Origin: Tenodera sinensis
Taxonomy: Eukaryota > Arthropoda > Insecta > Mantodea > Mantidae
DNA length: 64,000 nt
Assembly (NCBI GenBank): GCA_030765045.1
Contig: CM060964.1
Location: 136,624,448-136,688,447 of the forward strand
Reading direction: 5' to 3'
The translations under genes were made by a program, and so were the position numbers. The notes beneath the pieces were generated by a model that saw nothing but the letters and a program-made list of their open reading frames with translations, was not told the origin of the DNA and searched no databases. The first letter of the stretch is position 1, and the number at the start of each line of letters is the position of its first letter. Shown piece after piece: positions 11,413 through 24,045 of the stretch.

Positions 11413-12284
11413 ATAGGCTCGTTCAACACCATCAGTAAGAACAACGATAACCAGAACGAGAAAGTGTGGCAAGTATGCGATGAAATACAGTACTGGATGC
11501 CAACAGCTTGTTAGTTTTACTCCCACAATCACAACTCCAGCTTCCCACTGTGTATGTCCTAGAAATAAATAAAAATACAATGCAATGAATAGCTGTATTT
11601 TATGTAGCCTAAGTAATGAGTGTGCCTAGGGGCTAGGTCATATCAATTTTCACTTAAAATATAGACAATTTTAAATGGATTATAATCAATTTCAGTGGTT
11701 GTAAAAAGTATTTAGGTAGCAAGTTTACAATCTTATTACTCTCGTTATCAGCTTTGTTCTGTGTATGGCATATGTGAAGAACAATTAACATTGATCTAAA
11801 CTGGTTTAACTATAGAGTATGAGTGACTTTTTATGGATTCTCTAACTGCTATGGTTCTCAGCACCCCATTCTACAGAGAGATCCAAATACATGTGAACCG
11901 TACGCTGTGTTTTTCCACTGTGCACACAGAAACGCGTCACCAGCAGCTGATATACACAAGGTCACGAGTATCACTTGTTTTTCTCTGCTCACAATCAGTA
12001 TTGAGTTGACACGATATTGTGTGGCTGTATTACTACTAGTGTGCTTTATTATTTACTCCTGTACTTAGTTACAAAGTATATTATAGCTCAGTAATTGTTT
12101 TCTACTGCACGATGTGTATTTGTTTATGATTCGTATGTGTTAACTCAAGTCAGCTCGCCAGGTGTAAGGTGCACCATTAGTGGAGAAACAGTTTTAGGCT
12201 GAATTTTTTTGAGTCAACAGTTGATGCCCATACATATGTGAATACAATTTTGCCCCATTTCTTTTAGAGAACTGACAGGGAAAC

Positions 12285-12410
12285 CGCCTCCGTAGCGCAG
12301 TTGGTAGCGTGCTTCCCTCTGGTGCAGAGGATCCAAGTTCGATCCCCGGTACCAGCATAGGGATTTCATCCCCTCTGGGAGGCCTGGCTCGGGGTGCACT
12401 CAAATAGAAT
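12285..12410 (+). mobile_element. tRNA-derived SINE (second family)
   Basis: A box A-like GTAGCGCAGTTGGTAGCGTG is followed by a box B-like AGTTCGATCCCC with tRNA-like spacing. The body continues with a GC-rich stretch (GGGAGGCCTGGCTCGGGGTG). It differs in sequence from the SINEs at 6051 and 10311. No tail or TSD could be fixed, so the ends are approximate. An intact tRNA gene is unlikely because the acceptor stem does not close. Confidence 0.62.
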
Positions 12411-12525
12411 ATACCAATATTACACACAGATATATTTTTCTCAGTTAAACCGTCACTCTCAGGTACTGTTAACTGCAATTTTAATTTTAGTAAATAGTAT
12501 AATTTAAAATAACTCACATTAGCAC

Positions 12526-12898
12526 TTATTCATGCGAGTTCTCTTGCAGCAAAGATACTGCAATGCTCAGTGTCTCTGCTACCTCTGCCGCCTCAGTTCC
12601 TTCTTTCCAACTCTTGAAGTCTCCAAATGATGAGAATTCCAGTTCATCCAATTTTACACGTCTATCGTGTATCACTTCCAAGTGTTCGTATGAACTACTT
12701 TCTGATCTTCCTTCAAAGTTGCAACGGCTGCACTTAAACTGAAGTTTTTGGAGAGGTGCAATTGGTGCAATGGCATTCACTCTCCCCGGGTGAGCTGTGG
12801 AGCTGTGGAAGCGTGACGTCGCAAATGTCTGTGCTTGTACCACCTCCCACACTCAGCGCACATAAATTGTTTTTTTGGCTCACTTCAATCACTTCCAT
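12526..12898 (-). pseudogene. Frameshifted C2H2 zinc-finger ORF
   Basis: One minus-strand frame encodes a finger-like FKCSRCNFEGRS followed by HLEVIH, and a FSSFGDFKSWKEGTE motif near the C-terminus. The latter motif is common in zinc-finger proteins linked to insect mobile elements. A second frame upstream encodes a clean C2H2 finger (FMCAECGRWYKHRHLRRH). The two frames differ by a base in an A-run near 12870, so the finger and the rest are no longer one protein. Start ATG at 12898. Whether it is a host gene or element-derived is open. Confidence 0.45.
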
Positions 12899-12952
12899 AT
12901 TGCACTTGCAATCACTTGCGCGTATTTCTTACCTTTCCCGCTCAACTTTCTA

Positions 12953-13000
12953 GTCACGTGATGCATGTCACGTGACGCTCAGCCATGTTAGTCACGTGAC
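12953..13000. promoter_or_regulatory. Cluster of three CACGTG E-boxes
   Basis: TCACGTGA at 12954-12961, GTCACGTGAC at 12967-12976 and GTCACGTGAC at 12991-13000 lie within 48 bp. The 10-mer is the palindrome bound by bHLH-ZIP factors (USF, MITF/TFE family). They lie 55-100 bp upstream of the ATG of the minus-strand zinc-finger ORF, so promoter function is plausible but unproven. Confidence 0.45.
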
Positions 13001-13849
13001 TTCAACACTTCGGCTTTCTTCGCCGCTGGACCGGTGTGCATTATAAGGTTAAGTATTCACTACCAACCCAAACAGCTGTTCCTCATATCGGAAAGTTTCT
13101 GTGCACCGGACTGTACGCAGTAGAGAAGTAAAAATTAACTATGACTTACTACTTGAAAAACGTATAAGTTTGAAAATTAAAATCAAAAACCAAAAATATC
13201 TAGGAAACCTTTATTTTACTAATTTGAATGCTTTAAGAAGACAAACCTTTTTGTGTAGTAAGATTTTGAATATTTGTCATGGTTTACCAATTTTACAAAA
13301 GTAATTCAGAATGAAGCAGTTCTCACAGGCTATTCACAGAAAGTTCAAGAAGTGTTTTATTTTCCATGCAAATGTCTTGTGGTTTCCTTGAAAGTGTTTG
13401 CATTGCATCTATTTTATATTTCACAAACTTTTCATTTTTGAGTTACGCTCCACCCACACTCACACAGGCCATTTTCTTAATTTCTTTTTGGGGGGGATTT
13501 GGAAGACTTTAAAAAGTGTATTTCCAGTGAAACTATTGAATTTAGGGTGCAATACAACTTCCTACTCTTACCACAGGTAAATAGTAAAGACAGAAAAACT
13601 TGCACTTTTTGACAGTTCTAAGGTTGAATTTTATCATTTATATTGGAAGAAAAAGCACAAAATCATCTATTCTCCATGTCAAATCTCCTGCAAATGGCAG
13701 TAGTCATGTGAATTAAGTTGTGAATTGGGCACAACTTAGCCATATTGTGTCCTTGTGCATAAAAGATAGAAGCACGCAGCGCAGCATAAGAGTACAGAGA
13801 GCTATTTAGTAAAACTAAATAATGGCAACAGAAATTAAATAACTTTATC

Positions 13850-14230
13850 CTAGAGGGATAGCCAGGAACTCATTGTCAACATCACCGTCGCTTGCCACAC
13901 TAATTTTGTCCTGAGTAACCTTTCTTTTAAATTTATCACAATTGGAGTCAAAATTTCTTCTGCATATATTTCTTTAATAAAATCACTTTTCTGTACTACT
14001 TCTACATGTTTAACACTGGCGACCCATTGCTCTCTTGTTACCTTATCAAGTTCTTCATCGACAAGCCTTTCAACCTCCACAATTTTAAATGTATTGTTTC
14101 TGGCAGCAAATTGGTGCTTTACTTGAATGCACACAAGCTCAATCGGATTGCATTAGCAATGATAAAGAGGTAATCACATTTGATACCCAGTTTCATTAGC
14201 AAGTTGATCAAGCTCATACCTTACATTGCA
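13850..14230 (-). pseudogene. Tc1/mariner-like transposase C-terminal fragment
   Basis: The minus strand reads YELDQLANETGY, then LPLYHC, then CNPIELV with QVKHQFAARNNTFKI, and ends at LTPIVINLKERL. The order and spacing match the second half of DDE transposases in which PPYH-x-NPIE-W carries the third acidic residue. At least one frameshift or stop lies near 14150. No terminal repeats were identified. Confidence 0.7.
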
Positions 14231-14410
14231 TCCACCCACGATGTAGGGGCAGTAAGCATGCCTTTAAAACTGGAGAGCACAAGTTCAAATCTCAGTTAAG
14301 GTGAGCCATGTGGATCAAGTTTTATCTGGCTTTTTCTCTATCCTCATAAGATACATGTGAAGTAACTCAATGCACCTTGAGCTCATATGAGATCCTTTAT
14401 TTCATTCATC
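14228..14410 (+). repeat. Possible decayed tRNA-like SINE
   Basis: A box B-like AAGTTCAAATCTCAG follows GGGGCAGTAAGCATGCC at roughly tRNA spacing, but box A is poor and no TSD was seen. Confidence 0.25.
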
Positions 14411-16604
14411 ATATTTGCATATCTGTGCTGTTAGTGATGTTGAATACTAACAAAAATATCTGATGTGTTGCATTAACACAGTTTTCTGCACCCAATCTTA
14501 GAAATGGTTAACTCCACAAAAATTTTTATTTGACAAAAACTACGTACTTGAATGAAATCTACATTTCTTGTGTAGTAAGATTTTGTCCATTTGTTATGGT
14601 TTACCAATTACACAAAAGTCTTTCAGAATAGAGAGGATTCTCTAGCCTATTCCCAGAAAACTCAAGATATGCATTTTATTTGACAGAAACATACCATATA
14701 TGGATGCTATTTTAATAAAAATAATTGAGATATTTTTCAGACAAGAAAGGGCATGGAAATTAAAAAATTCCATGTAGATAAGGGCGGGGGATTTTCTCGA
14801 AAACCTTTGCCACATCCTCAGAAGATGCTGAACTTAAATACCAAGTTTAATATTTGAACAGCTTTTCATTTGAGTTATGCTGTTCACATAAACACAAAAA
14901 CTTTTTTCTAAAAAATATACTTATTCAGGGCATCTCAAAATGTGTATTATGTGGAATCTCAATATGAAATTTTTAGATGGAATACAATAGTTCCTCTATA
15001 GAGAAAGTAAAAAGGTTACATTGCATTAACATGCATGAAAGGAAGTATTGGAAGAACAATTACTTATCTATTCTTGAGTGAATCTGGCACATATTCAGGT
15101 TTCTGACGATTCATTTTGTGTTAGTTATACTTTACTTGCTTATTTCAAGTAACTACAGCACTTTTTACTTATCCTGCACTTCTTTATTTATTTTGAAGAG
15201 CTACAAATGTCTCAATTCACTATTTCTCTACCCGTTACAAATTCACATACATATATTAACTACACTACTATGCATAGATATAAGTAGTTATTGTATGATA
15301 AATCTTTGTCCAGGAATTATGACAAATTTAGGAACTTGGAGCAACATACGGAAAAAGAAACAAACCATTTATATCATAAATCAGTTTTGATTGTAACAAA
15401 CTCATGTGAAGGAGAACAATGAAATATCACCAATTTGCAAACAGGTTCTATTAGATGATGAACCTCAACATGGGAAAATGCAAGCATAAAACAAGAAATG
15501 TTTTGGAAATGTGCTAACGCTTTGAAAACATGTCATCTGACGCAAATTGTAGTTTTAATGAGCTCTATTTTTTATTTTCTCTGCAGCATGTTGTCCTTTT
15601 CCAAGTTATGTAACAGTCAATAAGAATGAAAACACCTTCACATTCACACAAAATTCTGAATATATACATTTTCTTATGGCAATATCTCAGACATACATTT
15701 TATTCAAAATTGGCCCCACATATTTTAGAAGATACCAAACAATTAACATTTGTTTATGTAAGAAGATACCAATTACATTTGTTTATGTAAAGGATTGTTT
15801 GGGATGGGAAATTTTCTTGAAAATCACTTGGTAACCTTAAATGGAGCCTGATTCAAGCATAGACTGTAGTATTATCCACCTTTATGCTTTTGAGTGATCT
15901 GTTCACAGAAAGATGCACCAGCAGTACATTGACTGTTTTGTTTACGAAAAGCTAAGTTTTTGCTCTGGGGTTCTCAAAACTTGTAATTGCAGTAACATTT
16001 CAATATTACATTTTTTGAATAGAGTGCAATACTTCCCCTATCTACCACAGGTAAGTGGTAGACAAATGAAATGACATCAAAGATGCAAAAGCAAACAAGC
16101 ACATTATTCACATTATCCATTCCAGGTTTACTCATTAGGAGCTTTATTTAAATTAGGTATGTGAAGCATACTACATAAAAATATGAAGCACACTGTAACT
16201 TATTCTCTCTGAACCTGAAACTTGAGATCTTTGAAGAATAAGAAATATTAAATACTTTATAGAGATAATCATGCATATTTTTCAATTCTGATATTGCACC
16301 AGGCAGAGTTAAGCCTTTATGCACTGAAAAATGTTTACCTACATTGCAGTAAATTATGTGTAATTAACATAATAAACATATTATGTAAAACCCTCCTGTG
16401 CCGTACAGTTTATATTTGACATTCAAGAAGCAGAGCAGAAGATGTAGAATTCTAGTTACTACTTGCATGTGATGGTGATCTTGAAATCCTGTATCAGCCA
16501 ACAGCTTATGTAATGAACACACAACTATGAACAGTGATGTACGAAAGGTGGCCATTGAAGCATTACCACAATCACAGTTATAGCCATATTGAGCTGAGAT
16601 GTCG

Positions 16605-16744
16605 ATCTAAGCCTAGCTTGGGCGACTCGCAGAATAATGTAAGCGACCTTAATTTTTTTTTACCTGCTAAACATACAACTATCAGTCTGAGGCCGTGAGT
16701 GGGTTGCACTCAGAGAGCACCAATTGCCCATGCCTGATCTAAGC
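16605..16744. mobile_element. 124-bp hAT MITE with perfect 8-bp TSD
   Basis: ATCTAAGC at 16605-16612 and 16737-16744 is a perfect TSD. The element (16613-16736) starts CTAGCTTGGGC and ends (reverse complement) CAGGCATGGGC, imperfect 11-bp TIRs. The intact end resembles the tip of the hAT at 2175. No coding capacity. Confidence 0.82.
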
Positions 16745-17699
16745 ATTTCCTCTTCAGAAACAAAAAAAGATAAATCTAAGCTATTTTCAAAATAATCCAA
16801 AATCATCTTAAGGTTTTTCTCCCCCCCCCCAAGAAATTTGGTCAGGCTTTTAAGAGGACCAAATTCTTATGGAATGTTTTGTGTTAAGGGAAATATTCTT
16901 TGTTATTACAAACAAATGGAATTCACTACAAAGAATAACGTGAGTAGTGATTTTATTACAAAGCCATAAGTGATAAAGTTCTCTTTATGGAATAATACTC
17001 TTAGTGTAAAGTAAATATTATGGTTCCTAGATTATTAATAACTCATTTAATATAATTATGCCCCAAACTGTATGTCCTAAATGACTAATAATCACAGTTG
17101 GGAAGCATGACTTGTTAGATTTTTGTATGCCAGAGTATTAATGAATTTGAATGTATTTAGTTCTAATCTTATACATTCTGAGCTATCCTTGAACTTGGAC
17201 CCCTGCAACACATTTTGTCACTGGACGTGCTTGGATTGTGCTCGTATTATTCTTTATTAGTCATTCTCTTTTATTTCTATATGTATTAAATCCCTTTATT
17301 CTTTATCTGCCTATGCCACCCTTTTTTTGTAATTCTTTACCCCTCTATCTTTCTTGATTCCTAAGTTTTTCTATAATCACTCACTATTAAACACTTTTTC
17401 CCATTTTCATTCTCCCCATGTACCCTACTTCATGTATGCTTCCTTGGTTTTACACTTACGAATACATGCTAAATTTGACTTAACATATTATCTTCCCTCC
17501 CTCTGTTACTCCTAACTACAGGTTTTGAAACTATTTGTTCTGTCTCATCACATGGTGAGGTGTAATCTTTGTTGGTTTATGGTCTTTCCACACATAGATG
17601 CCTTTCTGATCTTTCTTTTCACAACTATACTTTACACTCGTTTCTTTGTCTTCCTACTTACACACATCCACTGCCATTTCATCTTTTTCACTTGTATTT

Positions 17700-18640
17700 T
17701 TTCCTGTTTTCTGGAATTGCCCCCTTGCACTCACTACTCATTTCCCTAATAACCTCACTTATTATTTCACTTCTTTCTTCCTTTTCTTTATACTACTTCT
17801 TCCTCTTTCTGTCACTTCCTATCTCAGCCGGAACTTCACTCAAGGTCATTTCTCCCTCCTGCGCTGCACTGTGCAACACATGTGTTGCTTGCACATTTTG
17901 AAGAGTTTGCATTTCTTGATCATTCACCTCATCAGTTAGTGTAGTATCCTGCTGATCCAAGCTCGTGTCAATTTTGTTTCTCTGGCTCATTGTCTTCTTT
18001 TTGTCTACCTCATTTTTTCACTCTGATGTCCCTTCTGTCATTTTTCCATCGACCCAATGGCTGTACATTTCTAATGTATGCCACTTTTCTTTGCTTATGT
18101 GCTGATCTTCTTTGTTCTATTAAACTTCTCAGTAATTCTCTGTGCTTATTAATTAAATCCCCGTTGATGTAGTTGTCTGTCTCTCAGTGTTTTGGCTTAT
18201 TTTATTACATTTGATGCCGATTGCCTCCTAATGAATTTTAATAAGATATTTCTTCTTGCTCTTCTGTTACTGAATCTGAAAGCTTCAAATTTCATAACAT
18301 TTTACTTCCATACCTAATCGTCTTCCTAAAAGTTCTCGTATCTCTCTTCCTGTTCTTTCCTCAATTCCTGTAATCACTAGATTGTATCATCTGCTCTTAA
18401 CTTCCAGGTCCTCCACTCTTCTTCTAATGTTCACAATCTCTTTCTTGACTTCCTACACATTTCTATTAATCTCTTCTTCTCTATCAGCCATTTATGTATC
18501 TGTACTTCTTTCTAATAATCTTTCCAAATGAAACAATTCTCATGTTCTCGGTTGTTTCCCTGGCTGCCATGTCGTTTCCTTCTTCCTCTCACAAGTGCTG
18601 CCACAAGACATGTCCTTCCGCTGCTGACTTAGATCTCCTA
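17700..18640 (-). pseudogene. LINE ORF1-like coiled-coil protein remnant
   Basis: On the minus strand, after an ATG at about 18493, the frame reads a charged coiled-coil segment (EVKKEIVNIRRRVEDLEVKS), then YNLVITGIEERTGREIRELL. Further along come GDLINKHRELLRSLIEQRRS and KQRKVAYIRN, and last an acidic tail ending in DRKRKK (17793-17990). This order (coiled coil, RNA-recognition-like, C-terminal basic domain) fits ORF1 proteins of L1-like LINEs. Several in-frame stops make it a pseudogene. No ORF2 was found next to it. Confidence 0.6.
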
Positions 18641-18782
18641 CCAGAACATTCATAATTAAATGAAATTAAGTAATCAATGTTTGGCTCTCAAAATCAATAA
18701 CTGCATAGTTTTATACTTCATACAAGTTTTCTACATTATGAATATTAAAAATAGAAGCACTATTGACAGTGAAGTATTCTTC

Positions 18783-18899
18783 AATTTGAGGTTATTTTGA
18801 GTCACTTATTTACACTTACCTTCACTACTAAACTTCTTTTTTAAAGCGGTTTAGTAGTGAAGGTAAGTGTAAATAAGTGACTTAAAATAACCTCAAATT
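18783..18899. repeat. 51-bp-arm hairpin with 15-bp loop
   Basis: Arms 18783-18833 and 18849-18899 are reverse complements with a single mismatch (TTTTGAGTCA against TTTTAAGTCA). The loop is 15 bp (18834-18848). No TSD or terminal motif was recognised. Confidence 0.93.
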
Positions 18900-21800
18900 T
18901 CTACATTATGTTATTTTACTTGTAAATTATGTGTGAAATATGCAAGATAATTTACTTGCCCATTCCTGGTACCAGGAAAGACAACACTTTGACAGATATA
19001 ATAGTTTACTTCATACCATTTCAACAGAATATGGTTTAACATAGAGTACAGTAGTTTTACGGTGAGGCCATTGACAGTGTGCATGCTTACTCCATGTGCT
19101 GCAGTGCAAGTGAATCATGCACATATGTGGTCTGTAACCTTGCCATAAAATGACCACACTGTATCCGTTATTTTGAAGCACAGAAAAGGGATGTGCAAAA
19201 GATTCCTAGTCTCCCTTAAGCAAGATTGTTTGCTACCTCCCCTGAAAAAAAAGTGGACTTTCTCAAAATAATATTCCATATTGTTATTGTCATTTATTGT
19301 ATAAAACAGTTTACACAGATTATGAATTATATGATAAATCTATATAACAAAATATTTATTACAATTCAAACCTTTAAATTACAAAATATAAATTATCAGC
19401 ATGAGTAAAATTTCTTTCCTTTTTTCTTTCTTTTCTTTATTTCTCTCTTTCATTAATTTGTAATTGTAACCAAATATATTTCTATATAGTACTTATAAAA
19501 TAAAAATTCTCTGTTACAAATATTTTGTTCTATAAATACAAAAGGTGGCGGTAGGTCATGACACTTAGTAAGAGACCACAGTTTTTGGTAGCAATAAAAT
19601 AAAGATGCTTTTCTTTGCAAATACTATGGTAACAAAAGCTAATATTGCAATAATTTTATTGTGAATTTTCTGATAAATGTCTTTTAGATCAAAGTAAGAT
19701 ATTTCAAGGGGAAAAAATAAAAAATTCACTGAAATAGCGTCTTTCATTTAATAAAAATATATATTTATTCAATATACCATATAAACATTTGAACTTGTGA
19801 ACACAACATTTACTTCATTTGCAAGTCGAAAGGTAAAACTGGAAAAAACAGATATTCCAAATGTGATGAGGTATCACTCCTACTTCCACAGATTTGGCCA
19901 ATGACACATGATAGAGCAAGAAAACAAGGTATTGTACTTCTGAAAGGGTGGTGTTAAAGGCCAAGGTCACCAAGAATATCTGTGTTGCTAAATAATAAAG
20001 CACACTTTCCTTCCTACCTAAAGAATATTTTTCTCATTGTTATAAAGTTTGTATTTAATTTTACTGGGTATAATAAACTCATGTAAAAAACAATTTTTAT
20101 CATAATGTGCATACCTAATATACTCCTTATGTAATATAGCCCTTTTTTGTTACCTAAAATTCCTTTCAAATATAGGAACATGAAATTACAGTGATAATCT
20201 TATAATTACATATAAACACAAAATCCTATATTGGTATCAATTTTTGTTCCACTGAAATTAATGAAAATTCTGTGGTCTCTACACATCTGGTTATGTTAGG
20301 GTGTCTACTGCCCTGAAGGTTTAAAATTCCAGTGTATTTCCAGCACAGATCTTAGCAAATTTTAATATTACATCAGCAGTAATACTGTAGTAAAAATGTA
20401 ACATTCATATTCTAATGTTACAAGTTAAACAACTTTATTGATGCAGTTTTCTGTATCATTTACATAAAACATGCTGTTTGCATATATAATAAAATAAAAA
20501 TGTTATAAACTTACTTTATAGGCCTATCCCCAAAAATAATACTCTGTTTCATTAGTTCATTACTTCCAGCATCAGTAGACACCACATATATATTTTCTTA
20601 CACTTATAAGGAAACATCTCATTATTTTAAATGTTATTACATGTTGAATGACATAAAAGCTCTGAAAACAATCAACTATATTATTAGTACCTGCATTAGC
20701 AGTATTCTGTCTTAGATCTTGCAGCTCAATTATATAACATCTGTATGGAATACTTATATGGTTTACACTGTTTTAACATATACAAATATCTTTTTTATTC
20801 ATTTCAAAACATAGAATTACACAGATGTTGAAGTTTTGTGTGAATCAGCAGATGTTCACTGCATTAACATTCAACATCAGCTTTGGTATATGCTAGGCTC
20901 ATAAAAAACTGAAATATCTCCTCATTCTCACAGTCTTAGTTCACCTCCAACATTCTCAAGTTTGGAGAATGGAAGCTGCTCAAAAAATCTATGTACTTTC
21001 CATTTGCTTTATCTTATGAACAATTAATGGGATAATGACAAGCATTTTCAATAATCTAATGGTACATAACAAAATACTCACATTAAAATCACAAGCTGTG
21101 CTCCTTGCTGTTGTGCATATTACTCATCTATAGTTTACCAAAACATAACACACCTATATCAGCAAATTTGCACCATAATTATGCAAGGCTTTTATCTGCA
21201 CATCAAGATTTTAGGAGACAAAGGGAAAACAAGAGAATAAGTTAATGAATAAAATATATTCATAAACACCATAACATACATATTTTTATAGGGAATTCAT
21301 AATCAGCAAAGCACCTTAATTGTTTTATCACAGCACTTACATGACATAGAATACATTTACTGACAATACAAAAAGTTCCACTTTTTTTCTTATATTAATA
21401 TTATAAATGCTAACTGCAAGATTCTACCAATGAGCACTAAACAAAGATACTTGGCAACATGTAATTTACTGTTAACTCCAGCTATCTTATTATGTCTAAT
21501 TATAATGGCACATAAAGGAATGATACATTGCATTTAATAGTTTTGCAAATTATACTTATAAAATAATAAACAGTAAACCCATTATAATCTGCCAAAGTTT
21601 AGACTTTAACCTAATGTGACAGAAGTAGAGAACTGAAATTATCTAAACTTATGCAAGGATACATTTCTTAGAAGTTTTAAATAAATCTACTGAACAGGAG
21701 GGAGTAATCATACACAATTCCAATCTACAAAGCTTTGAGTCTTAGTAAATAAGGAATTTCAAACTGTTGCAAAAGGAGAATCCATTAACTATTTTCTTAA

Positions 21801-23250
21801 TTCATTGGTAGCTTATTTAAATACTCTGATGGCTATCTCTGCAATCTGATTTGAAATCATATACAGCTACATGAGTGCACTGTTAAACTTCAAAATTCAT
21901 ATGAAATTTACCAACATAATTTATTCCCTGAAATTCTGCATGGACAATACTGAAATCATTGAATTATTGATTTGATGGCCTAATATGTTTACTGGGTGTA
22001 GCAGATTTCAAAACAGTTCTCCAAATGCACTTTTGCTGTTTATCCTCCACTACTGTAGCATACAACACATCTTTTTAATCCATTTTCAACCCAACCCCCC
22101 CACTTTTTTGTGGAATGTGCATTGCAAAACGGCACACACTTTAGCTTGCAGTCTCAATGGGGTATCCCCAACTGAAGGTCCTCCACCTGTAACACTGAAC
22201 TCTGGAATAGTGAAGCAGCTGATGAGCAACATTGATTCTTTAGTCTGTGTAGTTGGATTTTCTTATCTTTAGCAATCATTTTGTAAAAAGCAATGAAACA
22301 ATTGAATGTCCACACGTCTAATGTAAAGAAATTTTTTTTTCTGTAATACTTAGCTGTACATCATATTATAGGAAACAAAACTGCTACCCTATCTTACAAA
22401 TTGACAACTGCCATTTGCTTCTGATACTTCAGGAGCCACTAAGGTTTCTTTACCTCCTCCCTGGGTGTCTGACCTTTAATTCTTATCAGCTGGTCTATTG
22501 CTGCAAAGTGTTTCATACACAGGAAATAAATATCTGTTATCCTTTTATTTCACACATGCAGCAACATTCACTTCAGAGCACAATTTATACTCGCCAACTT
22601 TTAGATTATGAGATATATATCAAGGTATCAACAGCATTAGTTCACCTTTCATCAGTTTTCTAAAGAGAGATGGAAATATGTGAATGCCATCCAATAGTTA
22701 AAAATGTAAATATACGAGTTATATTGGCTAGCACAAACTTGCACGTTATGCTCGTCATGCAATTTAAATGCCATGATTAACTTATGCAAGTACAGCTCAA
22801 CATATTTCAATGGGTTAAGCGAGTAATCACACAAGTTGTCTTCATTTATGACTCAGTATATTTTTTATCATGGACCATGAGAAAATGTGTCTGTACTGAA
22901 TTTATGACTTGAAATTTTTTTCTAAACGATAACTGCTACATTTTGTTTTTCTTCTTTCGTAAATATTATGCCATGTTATTTGGCTTGTTATTGCTTGAAA
23001 ATATGGGTCGTACCTTTAAAAATATTATGTAGGTTCAACTCTTATCGTCTGTTGCACTGCTGGGTCCCACATTATTTCTGAGCAAAATGTCCATTTTATG
23101 CCCTATTTTCTGGTCTTAGTGATTTTAAGATGCTACTCTAAATTAATATTTAGAGTACGTTATTGTTACATTAGTTTGAATAAGAATTAGTAATTAAGAG
23201 TGATCTGCATTGATAGAGCATGCTTGGTAAAATAAACTTTTATGTATGGA
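18900..23250. other. AT-rich region without recognisable genes
   Basis: No domain, SINE head or terminal repeat was recognised across this stretch. Short ORFs have low-complexity, AT-driven composition. Part of it could belong to the 3' region of the minus-strand LRR gene; a TTTATT (AATAAA on the minus strand) occurs near 23643. Confidence 0.45.
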
Positions 23251-23332
23251 TGCTCTTTAACTGAGTGAGTGAGTGATTAGGGTTTAAGGGCCCATCGACA
23301 GCTAGGTCATTAGAGCCCCTGCTCTTTAACTG
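23251..23332 (-). mobile_element. 56-bp truncated SINE with 13-bp TSD
   Basis: TGCTCTTTAACTG at 23251-23263 and 23320-23332 is a perfect TSD. The 56-bp body (23264-23319) shares AGGGTTTAAGGGCCC and GGTCATTAG with the insertion at 28727. The (GAGT)n run at its left end looks like a microsatellite tail, which sets the orientation to minus. Confidence 0.85.
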
Positions 23333-24045
23333 CTGAATGTTGCTCAGAGGTCTCTTTATCAGACTTGAGGTTCTTTACATGCAATAAAACAACTTGCAAC
23401 AAGATGGACCAATGTAATTCTGCTAATTTTGAAATTGTGTTAGTGCAAAGCCCAAAGTTGCTGCAAGTGTCTACTTCCTACTTGGAGTTCTTGAATGCAA
23501 TGTCCACATATGCACATTTGTCCCTTCATGAGCTTAGGCAAGCTGAACATTTAAGTTCTGCTCCAAAAAAAGCAGGTGGCATACTAATGAATGATGTATA
23601 ACTAGCATATGCTTCTTCCATGACTTTAAGCTTGTTTTCTTTTTTATTAGTTTCAAAGACAAAACTGTACTTCCAGTGTACGTAATATAATGCATTTTGG
23701 GCAATATATTCTATCAGACACCAAGACTGAGCACCAAGACCATGTTTCCCTGTCCAAAATAATATTATATTTCACACAGGTGAATAAATGTACTTTGACA
23801 TCCGCTAGCTTGGAAATTAAGGGTTTACACTTAACTAGTGGCTTTATAAGTTCATTAACAATAAATGACAATTTTATAACATTTCAGGTAAAAAGAATAA
23901 AAAAGACAAATAAATGAATTTTAATACCCTTCTCTACTTTCTTTTGAACCAGATTAATGAGGGTTTACTGTAAAAAGGAACTAAATTTAAATGTGGCATC
24001 AAATCAACTTATCAGTTAAAGGATCTGATAGTTTCCAGAAATGAG

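Larger units (their letters stand above)
13250..16075 (+). repeat. Three diverged copies of a ~350-500-bp repeat
   Basis: The segment near 13252-13600 resembles 14565-15020 (shared GTGTAGTAAGATTTTG, GGTTTACCAATT, TTCAGAAT and GAGTTACGC/GAGTTATGC). Parts of both resemble about 15600-16070 (shared TGCAATAC...CTACCACAGGTAA with the first copy, and GGGATTTTCTCGAAAA-like with the second). A Tc1-like remnant separates copies one and two. Alignment is by eye, and copies are heavily diverged. Confidence 0.5.

Noticed and set aside
17525..17939. Hydrophobic plus-strand ORFs that look like membrane proteins
   Set aside because: They are antisense to the LINE ORF1 coiled coil; pyrimidine-rich sequence makes Phe/Leu/Ser runs.
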